Source: CAMDHY01 sp046156265 (GTDB lineage: Bacteria > Pseudomonadota > Alphaproteobacteria > Rhizobiales > Segnochrobactraceae). From it: a stretch of 64,000 nt of DNA. The stretch is from assembly GCF_046156265.1 (NCBI RefSeq), contig NZ_JAWDIR010000033.1:62001-126000 (forward strand). Direction: 5' to 3'. This document shows positions 43,652-51,690 of the stretch, piece by piece (within the stretch, counting starts at the first letter, position 1; each line of letters opens with the position of its first letter). The translations under genes and the position numbers were made by a program. The notes below the pieces were generated by a model that searched no databases, was not told where the DNA came from, and saw only the letters and a list, made by a program, of their open reading frames with translations.

Positions 43652-44122
43652 TCAGTTGGCGGCGCGCAGCTCCAGGCCGGCGATGCCGAGGGCGATGTCG
43701 GCGCCCTCCTGGCCGGAGACGCTGAGCGGCTGCAGCGAGAAGCTCTTGTTGAAGCCGCCGACGAGGAGGTTGGCGCCGACGCCGACGCCGGCCGTCGCCT
43801 CGGTGGAGGCGCCGACATAGGTGCCGGCGAGGCCCTTCGGGCCGGGAGGGGCCGCGGCGATGACGCCCCAGATCACTTCCGACTTGGTGGTGACGCCGAT
43901 ATCGATGCCGAAGCGGGAGATCGAGCCGACATAGTGGTCGTTCGGGCCGCCGTCCGAGCGCTCGAACACGCAGGTGAGGTCCTTCGAGGACCCGAAGACG
44001 AAGCCGATGCCACCGGCGACGGAGCACTTCAGAACGCCGACCTGGGCGGCGGCGGCGGGGGAGGCGGCGAAGGCGAGGCCGAGCGCGAGGCTCGCGGCAG
44101 CGGCGGCAGTGCGGAACGTCAT
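43652..44122 (-). CDS. DUF992 secreted protein
   Basis: 156 residues from the ATG at 44122. Signal peptide at residues 1-27 (FRTAAAAASLALGLAFAASPAAAA). The mature protein matches the DUF992 pattern: VGVLKCSVAGGIGFVFGSSKDLTCVF, YVGSISRFGIDIGVTTKSEVIWGVIA, GLAGTYVGASTEATAGVGVGANLL and GFNKSFSLQPLSVSGQEG. The two Cys in the first stretch could form a disulfide. DUF992 proteins are common, often duplicated, periplasmic or outer-membrane-associated proteins of rhizobia with no known function. Confidence 0.88.
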   Translation of the reverse strand: MTFRTAAAAASLALGLAFAASPAAAAQVGVLKCSVAGGIGFVFGSSKDLTCVFERSDGGPNDHYVGSISRFGIDIGVTTKSEVIWGVIAAAPPGPKGLAGTYVGASTEATAGVGVGANLLVGGFNKSFSLQPLSVSGQEGADIALGIAGLELRAAN

Positions 44123-44303
44123 GACATTCTCCCTGGGAATTCGGCTCTGGTCACGAACCGGCACCGCGGCCGTCCCCCGGCGACGGTGATCGGGTACCCG
44201 GCGACAACCCGCGGCCCCCGCTTCGGTTCCCCGAATCGGCGGCGCGCATCGCCGGCTGCCTCTCGATTATCCGTCTCCTGCGGCGGGAGGAAGACCGTCC
44301 GTC

Positions 44304-45506
44304 TCAGGTGAGATTGCCGCAGAAGCGCTGGATGCGCTTGCAGGCCTCCTCGAGGGCCTCGGTCGAGGTGGCGTAGGAGATGCGGAAGGCCGGGCCGAGA
44401 CCGAAGGCCGAGCCCTGCACCACCGCGACGCCCTCGGTCTCGAGCAGCTCGCCGACGAAGTCGGTGTCGGTCTCGATCACCTTGCCCGACGGCGCCTTGC
44501 GGCCGATCGTGCCCGCACAGGACGGGAAGACGTAGAAGGCGCCTTCCGGGCGCGGGCACTCGATGCCCTTCGCCTGGTTCAGCATCGACACCACGAGGTC
44601 GCGCCGGCCCTTGAACAGCTCGGCGTTCTTCGGGATGAAGTCCTGCGGGCCGTTGAGCGCCTCGACCGCCGCCCACTGCGAGATCGACGACGGGTTCGTC
44701 GTCGACTGGCCCTGCACCTTCGCCATCGCCTTGATGAGGATTTCCGGCCCGCCGGCGTAGCCGATGCGCCAGCCCGTCATCGCGTAGGCCTTGGAGACGC
44801 CGTTGACGGTCAGCGTGCGCTCCTTCAGCGCCGGCTCGACCTCGGCCGGCGTGGTGAACTCGAAGCCGTCATAGACGAGGTGCTCGTACATGTCGTCGGT
44901 CAGCACCCAGACGTGCGGGTGGCGCATCAGCACGTCGCAGAAGGCCCGCACCTCGGCGCGCGTGTAGGCGGCGCCGGTCGGGTTCGAGGGCGAGTTGAAC
45001 ACCACCCACTTGGTCTTCGGGGTGATGGCAGCCTCGAGCGCCGCCGGATCAACCTTGAAGCCGCTCTCGGCCCCGGCGGTGACGATCACCGGGGTGCCGC
45101 CGCAGAGCAGCACCATTTCCGGGTAGCTCACCCAGTAGGGGGCGATGACGACAACCTCGTCACCGGGGTTCACCGTCGCCATGAAGGCGTTGAACAGCAC
45201 GTGCTTGCCACCGACGCCGACGGTGATCTCGCTCGGCTTGTAGTCGAGGTGGTTCTCGCGCTTGAACTTGGCGGCGATCGCCTCCTTCAGCTCGGGGATG
45301 CCGTCGACTGCCGTGTACTTCGTCTTGCCCTCGCGGATGGCGCGGATCGCCGCCTCCTTGATGTTCTCGGGCGTGTCGAAGTCAGGCTCGCCGGCGCCAA
45401 GGCCGATGACGTCGCGGCCGGCGCGCTTCAGCTCCGCCGCCTTGGTGGTGACGACGAGCGTGGCGGACGGCTTAACGCGCGCGAGCGCGTCGGCGATGAA
45501 GCCCAT
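44304..45506 (-). CDS. aatA: Aspartate (PLP-dependent) aminotransferase AatA
   Basis: 400 residues, fold-type I, class-I aminotransferase of the rhizobial AatA kind. Visible: GAGEPDFDTPENIKEA, YTAVDGIPELKEAI, WVVFNSPSNPTGAAYTR (Asn contacting PLP), VLTDDMYEHLVYDGFEF, and the PLP lysine in TVNGVSKAYAMTGWRIGYAGG (Lys near residue 239), then a C-terminal FRISYATSTEALEEA. It exchanges the amino group between aspartate and 2-oxoglutarate, and in related proteins also acts on prephenate. The gene has a good promoter-like pair. Confidence 0.93.
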   Translation of the reverse strand: MGFIADALARVKPSATLVVTTKAAELKRAGRDVIGLGAGEPDFDTPENIKEAAIRAIREGKTKYTAVDGIPELKEAIAAKFKRENHLDYKPSEITVGVGGKHVLFNAFMATVNPGDEVVVIAPYWVSYPEMVLLCGGTPVIVTAGAESGFKVDPAALEAAITPKTKWVVFNSPSNPTGAAYTRAEVRAFCDVLMRHPHVWVLTDDMYEHLVYDGFEFTTPAEVEPALKERTLTVNGVSKAYAMTGWRIGYAGGPEILIKAMAKVQGQSTTNPSSISQWAAVEALNGPQDFIPKNAELFKGRRDLVVSMLNQAKGIECPRPEGAFYVFPSCAGTIGRKAPSGKVIETDTDFVGELLETEGVAVVQGSAFGLGPAFRISYATSTEALEEACKRIQRFCGNLT

Positions 45507-45593
45507 GACGGTCCCCTGAGGATGTGCAGCCGGTGTCGGCGCGTGGTCGCGGTCTGGCCCCGCGGGCGGGACGGCCGACCGCGAGCGGCGCGG

Positions 45594-45622
45594 ACCCTAG
45601 TCCGCGCGCCGCCGGCGTTCAA
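45594..45622 (-). promoter_or_regulatory. Probable aatA promoter
   Basis: On the minus strand TTGAAC (45617-45622), 17 bases, TAGGGT (45594-45599), about 90 bases before the aatA start. A second GTTCAA copy sits 8 bases further up on the plus strand. Confidence 0.5.
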
Positions 45623-45694
45623 GCGTTCAAGGCGCGCGGCCGGAGGGCCGCCAGGCCAGAAGCGCTCCAGAGCGTCAGCCTGGAAAGGCGGGGC

Positions 45695-46057
45695 TCAGAA
45701 CGGGATGCCGTTGCCGACGCCGCCGTGCCAGCCATCGACCCACCCGACCGGATTCTGGTCGTAGGTGAGTTCGGGCATCGGATCGACCCAGGAATAGGCC
45801 GGGGTCGGCGATCCGGGCTCGGGGCCGGTGGAGATGCCGGAACCGGTGGTCATGTAGACGCCGGGCAGGTTCTGGCCGTAGGCGCCGTAGCCGCCGGGCG
45901 GCTTGACGATGGTGATCTCGGGGACGTTGCTCGACTGTGCCGCGGCACCGTCGGCGCCCATCGCCACCAGCGCGGCGGCCGACACCGACACGGCCAGCGT
46001 CGCCACGATCCTCGCCGACCGCCCCTGCCCCTGCGACCGCAACGCGTACGCCTTCAT
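45695..46057 (-). CDS. Small secreted protein of unknown function
   Basis: 120 residues from the ATG at 46057. Residues 1-40 form a signal peptide (ARIVATLAVSVSAAALVAMG, cleavage after GAAA-Q). The mature part is Gly/Pro/Tyr-rich (IVKPPGGYGAYGQNLPGVYM, PEPGSPTPAYSWVDPMPELT), with no cysteine, which suggests an extended periplasmic or surface peptide. I do not recognise a family. It lies on the same strand as the aatA and DUF992 genes. Confidence 0.6.
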   Translation of the reverse strand: MKAYALRSQGQGRSARIVATLAVSVSAAALVAMGADGAAAQSSNVPEITIVKPPGGYGAYGQNLPGVYMTTGSGISTGPEPGSPTPAYSWVDPMPELTYDQNPVGWVDGWHGGVGNGIPF

Positions 46058-46238
46058 CGGCCCGACTCCGCACCATTTGCCCGAACGATACACACGTCCG
46101 GAACGTCCACCCAGTTGCCCCGGTTCCCGGAGCAGGCGGCGGACGGCCCCTCGCGGACCTCGCCAACCCCGGCGGGATCATAGCGAATTTGTTCCGGCGC
46201 ACCATGCCTTTCGGTGCGCCGGCCGTCGGCGTGGCAAG

Positions 46239-46856
46239 CTAGGGGCGAGCCACGACCGTGTAGCTCATGCTGTTGCCGTAGTATTGCGGCTGGTACCAGG
46301 TGTTCCCGCACTGCTGGTAGATGACGCCGTTGACCTGCACCGACGAGCAACCCGCCGGCAGGGCGTAGGCGACAGAGCCGATCGCCACCGCCGTCGCACC
46401 GACCGCCACGCCCGCCGCCACCGCCCCGGCTGTCCCCCAGCCGTAATCATAACGGTAGTTGTTGTTGTGGTGGTGATAGACGTCGTGACGGTAGTTGTAG
46501 TGATTGTTGTTGCCGTGGTGTCCGTGATTGCCGCGGTTGTCATGGCCCTTGTTGTTGTTGCCATGATTGCCCTTCGGCGGCGAGCCCTTGTTGACGGTCT
46601 TCTTGTTGGTGACCTTGACGTTCGTGGTCTTTTTGACATTGACCTTGTTATGGCCGCCGCCGTGGCCCTTGTTGACGTTGACGCGGGCGCCCTTGCCGCC
46701 ACCACCGTGACCGCCGCCACCCCGTGCCTCGGCCGTGCCGTGCAGGGCGGTGGCAGCGACGAACAGCGTGGCCACCAGCACCGTCAGCGCCGCCCGCGCG
46801 CCGCGGGCGCCGGTGAGGGATCGCGATTCGATCCGATGCCTGTTTCGGAGTTCCAT
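46239..46856 (-). CDS. Secreted His/Asn/Lys-rich protein
   Basis: 205 residues from the ATG at 46856. A signal sequence (ARAALTVLVATLFVAATALH) ends near residue 40. A long low-complexity part follows, Gly/His/Asn/Lys-rich (KGHGGGHNKVNVKKTTNV; NHGHHGNNNHYNYRHDVYHH), then a membrane-like Ala/Val helix (AGAVAAGVAVGATAVAIGSV) and a C-terminal CSSVQVNGVIYQQCGNTWYQ region with two Cys seen in many rhizobial hypothetical proteins. The His clusters could bind metal. The coding sequence is locally far more A+T-rich than its surroundings because of AAC/CAC codons. Function unknown. Confidence 0.7.
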   Translation of the reverse strand: MELRNRHRIESRSLTGARGARAALTVLVATLFVAATALHGTAEARGGGGHGGGGKGARVNVNKGHGGGHNKVNVKKTTNVKVTNKKTVNKGSPPKGNHGNNNKGHDNRGNHGHHGNNNHYNYRHDVYHHHNNNYRYDYGWGTAGAVAAGVAVGATAVAIGSVAYALPAGCSSVQVNGVIYQQCGNTWYQPQYYGNSMSYTVVARP

Positions 46857-46869
46857 GTCTCGCCCTCCC

Positions 46870-47700
46870 TCAACCGTCCTGATCGCCGCCGGCGGCATCG
46901 CCGTCCGGCGGCACCTCCTTGAGCGGGATCTGCTGGGCACCCTCGGGCGGCGTGAACACGAAGGCCGCCTCGTCGATGGGCGGATCGAGCGTCCACGTCA
47001 GCCGGGAAACGTACTGTGGCAGCGTCTCGTCGTCGGTTGCGGTGATAACGATCTTGCAGGGCAGCGGCGTGTCGTCCGGCTCCATCCACAGCTGCCAGTC
47101 GGCGCCTTCCTGGCGGAAGGCGTAATGGTCGCAGGCAACGTCACCGATCTGCGAGACGCCGACGAAGAAGGCGGAGGTGAGGTCGGCGGTGCCGTCCTCA
47201 TCGGTGCCCCAGAGGAACAGGTCGGCGAGGGGCACCTCGATGCCGTAGCGCTCGTAGGCCATCTCCAGCGTCTCGGCGATCGTCGCCGGGGCCGGCACGC
47301 TGCCGTAGTAGCCGATCTTCGGCCCGTACATCGTCAGCGTCTTGCCGTCATAGAAGAACTGCCGCTCGGACGTGTCGGTGTAGAGGGCGACGGCGAGCCG
47401 GTCCGGCAGGCGCGCGAGATAGGCCGCCGAGCCGGCGTTCATGATCTTCTGGCCGTCGTCGAGGGTTTCCTCGAGCGTGAAGTCGGAGGTGACCTCGAAC
47501 GCCTTCAGCGTGCGCAGGTAGGTCCCCATCGCCTTCAGCGCGTCGATTGCCGCCTGCTCGACCACCGGCTCGGCCGGCGTGTCGGCCGCCTCGGCCGGGG
47601 TTTCCGGCACCGTCGGGACAGTCGGCGTATCGGCGGCGAGCGCCGCCTGACCGATGCCCACCGCCACGGCGACGGCCAGCACTACCGAGGTGCGCCGCAT
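46870..47700 (-). CDS. DUF2092 periplasmic protein
   Basis: 276 residues from the ATG at 47700, preceded by GGAGGGATGG. After a signal peptide (RRTSVVLAVAVAVGIGQAAL) and a Pro/Ala/Thr/Glu-rich linker, the sequence matches DUF2092: ALKAMGTYLRTLKAFEVTSDFTLEETLDDGQKI, FFYDGKTLTMYGPKIGYY, VACDHYAFRQEGADWQLWMEPDDTPLPCKIVI. DUF2092 proteins are predicted periplasmic, LolA/LppX-fold-like. No role is known. It sits 13 bases before the His-rich gene, so the two may be co-transcribed. Confidence 0.82.
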   Translation of the reverse strand: MRRTSVVLAVAVAVGIGQAALAADTPTVPTVPETPAEAADTPAEPVVEQAAIDALKAMGTYLRTLKAFEVTSDFTLEETLDDGQKIMNAGSAAYLARLPDRLAVALYTDTSERQFFYDGKTLTMYGPKIGYYGSVPAPATIAETLEMAYERYGIEVPLADLFLWGTDEDGTADLTSAFFVGVSQIGDVACDHYAFRQEGADWQLWMEPDDTPLPCKIVITATDDETLPQYVSRLTWTLDPPIDEAAFVFTPPEGAQQIPLKEVPPDGDAAGGDQDG

Positions 47701-47845
47701 TCCATCCCTCCCGTCGGGCGCCTTCGCGCGCCTCGGGAGAGAGCGTCCCGCCGATCGCCGCGGCACGCAAGTCGATTCCGCGTGTGGGGCCTTCCGTAAG
47801 AACCCCGTCCGGTGGAGCCCCGAGGCGGGAGGTCGCGTCGACGCC

Positions 47846-48892
47846 TCAGCGGCGGCGGCTGGCGAGCAGGCCGACGACGTCCTTGACGTCGGCGAGGATC
47901 GGATCGGCGATCGCCGCCGCCCGCTCGGCACCGTCGCCGAGCACGCCGTCGATGTAGGCGGGATCGGCGAGGAGGCGCCGCATCTCGCCGGCGATCGGCG
48001 CGAGCTTTTCCACCGCGAGCTCGGCGAGGAGCGGCTTGAAGGCGGAGAACTGCGCGCCGCCGTGTTCGGCCAGCACCTGGTCGCGGCTCGTTCCGGCGAG
48101 CGCCGCATAGATGCCGACGAGGTTGTCGGCCTCCGGCCGGCCCTCGAGGCCCTTCGGCTCGGAGGGCAGCGGCTCCGGATCGGTCTTAGCCTTGCGCACC
48201 TTCTGGGCGATGCCGTCGGCGTCGTCGGTGAGGTTGATGCGCGAATAGTCCGAGGGGTCGGACTTCGACATCTTCTTGGTGCCGTCGCGCAGGCTCATCA
48301 CCCGCGTCGCCGGGCCCTGGATCAGCGGCTCGGGCAGCGGGAAGAAGGCGTCGCCGTGGCCGAGCGCCGCGATCGTCTCGGCATAGTCGTGGTTGAACTT
48401 CGCCGCGGTGTCGCGGGCGAGCTCGAGGTGCTGCTTCTGGTCCTCGCCGACGGGCACGTGCGTCGCCTTGTAGGCGAGGATGTCGGCCGACATCAGGTTC
48501 GGATAGGCGAACAGCCCGACGGAGGCGTTCTCGCGGTCCTTGCCGGCCTTCTCCTTGAACTGCGTCATGCGGTTGAGCCAGCCCATGCGGGCGACGCAGT
48601 TGAAAATCCAGGCGAGCTCGGCGTGGGCCGAGACCTGGCTCTGGTTGAAGACGATGTGGGCCTTCGGGTCGATGCCGGCGGCAATGAAGGCGGCGGTGAC
48701 CTCGCGGATCTGCCGCTTCAGCTCGGCCGGGTCCTGCCACACCGTGATCGCATGCAGGTCGACGACGCAATAGAGGCACTCGTGCGTGTCCTGCAGCGCC
48801 ACGAACCGCACGATGGCGCCGAGATAGTTGCCGAGATGGAGGTTGCCGGTCGGCTGCACGCCGGAGAACACGCGGGGGGCGAAGATCGTCAT
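47846..48892 (-). CDS. trpS: Tryptophanyl-tRNA synthetase
   Basis: 348 residues from the ATG at 48892. Class Ic features: VFSGVQPTGNLHLGNYLGAI (HIGH-like), CVVDLHAITV, YPNLMSADILAYKATHVPVGEDQKQHLELARD, and the KMSKS loop in MSLRDGTKKMSKSDPSDYSRI. It charges tRNA-Trp. In related rhizobia trpS usually follows murJ directly; here a group of accessory genes (49.0-51.5 kb) lies between them. Confidence 0.97.
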   Translation of the reverse strand: MTIFAPRVFSGVQPTGNLHLGNYLGAIVRFVALQDTHECLYCVVDLHAITVWQDPAELKRQIREVTAAFIAAGIDPKAHIVFNQSQVSAHAELAWIFNCVARMGWLNRMTQFKEKAGKDRENASVGLFAYPNLMSADILAYKATHVPVGEDQKQHLELARDTAAKFNHDYAETIAALGHGDAFFPLPEPLIQGPATRVMSLRDGTKKMSKSDPSDYSRINLTDDADGIAQKVRKAKTDPEPLPSEPKGLEGRPEADNLVGIYAALAGTSRDQVLAEHGGAQFSAFKPLLAELAVEKLAPIAGEMRRLLADPAYIDGVLGDGAERAAAIADPILADVKDVVGLLASRRR

Positions 48893-49072
48893 GGGGCGGG
48901 CGGTCCGGAGCGGTTTGCGAGGCCGGCGGGTTATGGCGGAGGCGGCCCGGGGACGCAAGGCGGCCGGCCGCGGCTGCCAGGCGCGGCAGAGACCGGCGGG
49001 GGCTGCGACAGCGCCAGCGGGAACCAACTCGCGAGCCCGGAAGTTTTCCGACCACAACAACGGAGAATTCCC

Positions 49073-49372
49073 ATGAAGATGCTCGCCACGTCCGCAATCG
49101 CCGTCGCTCTCGCCATCACCGGCGCCAGCTTCTCGGCCGGTTCCGCCCTGGCGGACAAGGTCGTCGTCAAGAAAGAGACCACCTACAAGACGCAGAACAA
49201 CCGCAACAACGGTGTCGGCATCGTGGTGGCTCCTGGCCTCGCGATTGCTCCCGGCATCGCCGTGGTGCCGAACTATCGGAACAACAACAACGTGAACTGC
49301 AAGAAGACCGTCACGAAGGTCGACCGGCCGGGCAACCGTCCGGACACCAAGACGGTCAAGACCACCTGCTGA
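49073..49372 (+). CDS. Small secreted protein of unknown function
   Basis: 99 residues. A signal peptide (MLATSAIAVALAITGASF, cleavage after SALA-D) precedes a Lys/Asn/Thr-rich mature part: KVVVKKETTYKTQNN, a nonpolar VAPGLAIAPGIAVVPN repeat-like centre, and a tail with CKKTVTKV...KTTC, two Cys that could pair. No recognised family. A strong terminator follows at 49429. It is divergent from trpS. Confidence 0.65.
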   Translation: MKMLATSAIAVALAITGASFSAGSALADKVVVKKETTYKTQNNRNNGVGIVVAPGLAIAPGIAVVPNYRNNNNVNCKKTVTKVDRPGNRPDTKTVKTTC

Positions 49373-49428
49373 CCTGACTGTTCCGGTGCACCGCGGCTTG
49401 AAACGCCGCGGGCTGGCGACGGTTCCGA

Positions 49429-49461
49429 GGCCCGGCCTGCCCCACGGCAGCCGGGCCTTTT
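49429..49461 (+). terminator. Intrinsic terminator of the gene at 49073
   Basis: GGCCCGGC (49429-49436) pairs with GCCGGGCC (49450-49457), extended inward by TGCC/GGCA after one mismatch, around a CCAC loop, then TTTT (49458-49461). Confidence 0.8.
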
Positions 49462-49501
49462 CGTGTGCGCATGGCCGCGACGCGATCCGGGGCCGCCGGG
49501 C

Positions 49502-49912
49502 TCAGGCGGCTCGCAGCGACGACTGTCGGAGAGCCGCGATTTGCACCGCGGCGAAGGCAGCAACCAGCGCCGCCTGCACGAGGACGAACGCCACGCCGAG
49601 CGGCGTCGCCGTCACGAAGCCGCCGGCGACCGTCACCACGCTCTCGATCACCCACGCGACGTTGAGCGCGACGACGGTCCAGACCGCGGCGAGCGGCGGC
49701 ACGGGACGGCTCGCCACCCAGCCGACGAAGGCCGCAAACGGCAGCAGCGCCAGCCCCGCCCCGTGGGTCAGCCAGGCTGGAAGGCCGAGCAGGTCGAGCA
49801 GCACCGCGGGGGCGAAGAGCAGCAACACGCCCATGGCGCCGGCGGAGACGGCATCGGCCGCCAGGACGGCGCGCAGGAAGCGGACGGGATCGCGGGAGAT
49901 CGAGGCGAACAT
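49502..49912 (-). CDS. Four-helix membrane protein, unknown
   Basis: 136 residues from the ATG at 49912. Four hydrophobic spans are evident (near residues 12-38, 48-66, 72-95, 102-126; for example LAADAVSAGAMGVLLLFAPA and FVLVQAALVAAFAAVQIAAL), with short loops and no conserved catalytic motif. The layout resembles small DoxX-like or uncharacterised integral membrane proteins. It is divergent from the MmyB-like regulator at 50045 across a 132-base gap with a palindrome, so it is probably that regulator's target. Confidence 0.7.
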   Translation of the reverse strand: MFASISRDPVRFLRAVLAADAVSAGAMGVLLLFAPAVLLDLLGLPAWLTHGAGLALLPFAAFVGWVASRPVPPLAAVWTVVALNVAWVIESVVTVAGGFVTATPLGVAFVLVQAALVAAFAAVQIAALRQSSLRAA

Positions 49913-49993
49913 CGGTGTGGCTCCTGTCGAGGCGGCCGGCGGGGGTGCCGGCCGCGAACGACACGAGCCTCGCCCCGCCCGCGCCCCGGATCG

Positions 49994-50010
49994 ATGACCT
50001 CGGAGGTCAT
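49994..50010. promoter_or_regulatory. 17-bp palindrome, likely operator
   Basis: ATGACCTC-G-GAGGTCAT is a perfect palindrome in the 132-base spacer between the divergent membrane-protein and MmyB-like regulator genes, 34 bases upstream of the regulator start. The ACCTC/GAGGT half-sites are of the type expected for a dimeric helix-turn-helix protein. Confidence 0.65.
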
Positions 50011-50044
50011 GGGCGCACCGGCGCCAGGCGGCTAGGGTGCCGTC

Positions 50045-50893
50045 ATGACGACGCTCCACACCGATCGCGACGGCGGCACCACCGCCAACCCCCGGGCCTC
50101 CGCCGAGCCCGGCTTCGGCTCGCTCCTGCGGCAATGGCGGCAGCGGCGGCGGCTGAGCCAGCTCGACCTCGCCCTCGACGCCGGCATCTCGTCGCGGCAC
50201 CTGAGCTTCGTCGAGACTGGCAAGTCGCTGCCGAGCCGGGCGATGGTGCTGCGGCTCGCCGAGCGCCTCGAGGTGCCGCTGCGCGAGCAGAACCTCCTGC
50301 TGCTCGCGGCCGGCTATGCCCCCGCCTTTCCAGAGCGCCCATTCGACGCGCCGTCGCTCGCCAGCGCCCGCCGGGCGGTGGAGACGGTGCTCACCGCCCA
50401 CGAACCCTTTCCGGCGCTTGCCGTCGACCGCCACTGGACGATGGTCGCGGCGAACCGCGCCGTGGCGCCGCTGATCGTGGGCGTCGATCCGGCGCTCGTC
50501 GCTGCGCCGTGCAACGTGCTGCGTCTCAGCCTGCATCCCGACGGCCTGCAGCGCCGCATCCGCAACCTTGCCGCCTGGCGCGCCCACATCCTCGCGCGCC
50601 TGCACCGGCAGGTGGAGGCGACGGCTGACGCGGGCCTCGCGGCGCTGATGGAGGAGCTGCGGGCCTACCCGATGCCGCGCGGAACGCCCGGCCGCACCAC
50701 GGGGGCCGACGGGGGCGAGGTCTGCGTGCCGATGGTGCTCGACTCGGCGAATGGGCCGCTGTCGTTCATCTCGACGACGACCGTGTTCGGCACGCCGGTC
50801 GATGTGACCCTGGCGGAGATCGCCGTGGAGGCCTTCTTCCCGGCGGACACCGAGACGGCGGAGGCGCTGCGGGCGATGGCGGCCGGCGCCTGA
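50045..50893 (+). CDS. XRE-family regulator with MmyB-like ligand-binding domain
   Basis: 282 residues. Residues about 25-85 hold the helix-turn-helix (LLRQWRQRRRLSQLDLALDAGISSRHLSFVETGKSLPSRAMVLRLAERLEVPLREQN, in segments). The rest matches the MmyB-like PAS-type domain: LLLAAGYAPAFPERPFDAP, VDRHWTMVAANRAVAPLI, NVLRLSLHPDGL, and FISTTTVFGTPVDVTLAEIAVEAFFPADT. Such regulators, common in actinobacteria and alphaproteobacteria, usually act on a divergent gene; here that is the membrane protein at 49502-49912. Confidence 0.92.
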   Translation: MTTLHTDRDGGTTANPRASAEPGFGSLLRQWRQRRRLSQLDLALDAGISSRHLSFVETGKSLPSRAMVLRLAERLEVPLREQNLLLLAAGYAPAFPERPFDAPSLASARRAVETVLTAHEPFPALAVDRHWTMVAANRAVAPLIVGVDPALVAAPCNVLRLSLHPDGLQRRIRNLAAWRAHILARLHRQVEATADAGLAALMEELRAYPMPRGTPGRTTGADGGEVCVPMVLDSANGPLSFISTTTVFGTPVDVTLAEIAVEAFFPADTETAEALRAMAAGA

Positions 50894-50898
50894 CGCAC

Positions 50899-50927
50899 GA
50901 AAGCCGGCGGGGGTGCCGCCGGCTTTC
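50899..50927. terminator. Bidirectional terminator
   Basis: GAAAGCCGGCGG (50899-50910) pairs over 12 bases with 50916-50927 around GGGTG, between the convergent MmyB-like gene and the secreted-protein gene at 50949. The AAA/TTT at the stem ends give short U-runs in both directions. Confidence 0.7.
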
Positions 50928-50948
50928 GGTCGAACGCAGAGGTGGGCG

Positions 50949-51479
50949 TCAGGCCGCGCGGAAGCTGAGATCCGACGTGGTCACTGTCGGGCCGCCCGCA
51001 CCGTCCTTGTCCAGAACCTGGATGCTCATGGTCCCGTCTCCCGGATTGCGGATGATCATCGTCGCCTTGTCGTCGCCGTTGATCGGCTCCGCCCAGGTGA
51101 TCGTCAGCGTCAGGGTGTCGCCGTTCCGCTTCCCGGACAGCGTCGCCGGCCCCTCCGAGGCGCCGATGTAGGTACCCGAATAGACCCCTGTCGCCGGGTC
51201 GATGGTCAGCTTCGCGCCGATCCGCTTGTTGACGAACACGGCTGCGCGGCAGTTGCCGCCGATGTCGATCGCGTTCGGCCCGAGGTCCTGCGTCATCGTG
51301 CAGGTGACGTTCCACGGCCCCTCGTTGGCGCGGCGTAGCACCTTGCCGCCACCCGTCCAGTCGGTCTCGAAGCGAGAGAGGAAGTCGCCTTCATCGGCCG
51401 TCGCGGGAATCGGGGCGGTCGTCGCCACGGCGAAGAGCGCCACCGCTCCAAACGCCGCGACCTTGGTGAAGTTTCGCAT
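50949..51479 (-). CDS. Secreted protein of unknown function
   Basis: 176 residues from the ATG at 51479, with GGAGATCC upstream. Signal peptide at residues 1-29 (FTKVAAFGAVALFAVATTAP). The mature domain begins FLSRFETDWTGGGKVLR, then VTCTM...GGNCRAAVF with two Cys, and GVYSGTYIGASEGPATLSGKR. The WTG-G-V-Cys layout fits a group of small rhizobial periplasmic proteins with no known function; the protein at 31553 looks distantly similar. It is convergent with the MmyB-like gene. Confidence 0.75.
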   Translation of the reverse strand: MRNFTKVAAFGAVALFAVATTAPIPATADEGDFLSRFETDWTGGGKVLRRANEGPWNVTCTMTQDLGPNAIDIGGNCRAAVFVNKRIGAKLTIDPATGVYSGTYIGASEGPATLSGKRNGDTLTLTITWAEPINGDDKATMIIRNPGDGTMSIQVLDKDGAGGPTVTTSDLSFRAA

Positions 51480-51690
51480 GGCGGATCTCCGGTCGTTCAT
51501 GAAACGGGGGTGGGCCGCATGCGGCCCACCCCCTCCTGTTTCAACAACGCGCGAGATGAGGCGAAGTTGCCTCGGCCGCCGAGGCAAGTTTCCCCTGCGA
51601 TCTGCGATTTCACGGCAATGATCGAGAAAGGATTATGGCAGCTTCTTGTTCAACGGCGGCCGATATTGACTCTGGATCGCACCAGCCTAC

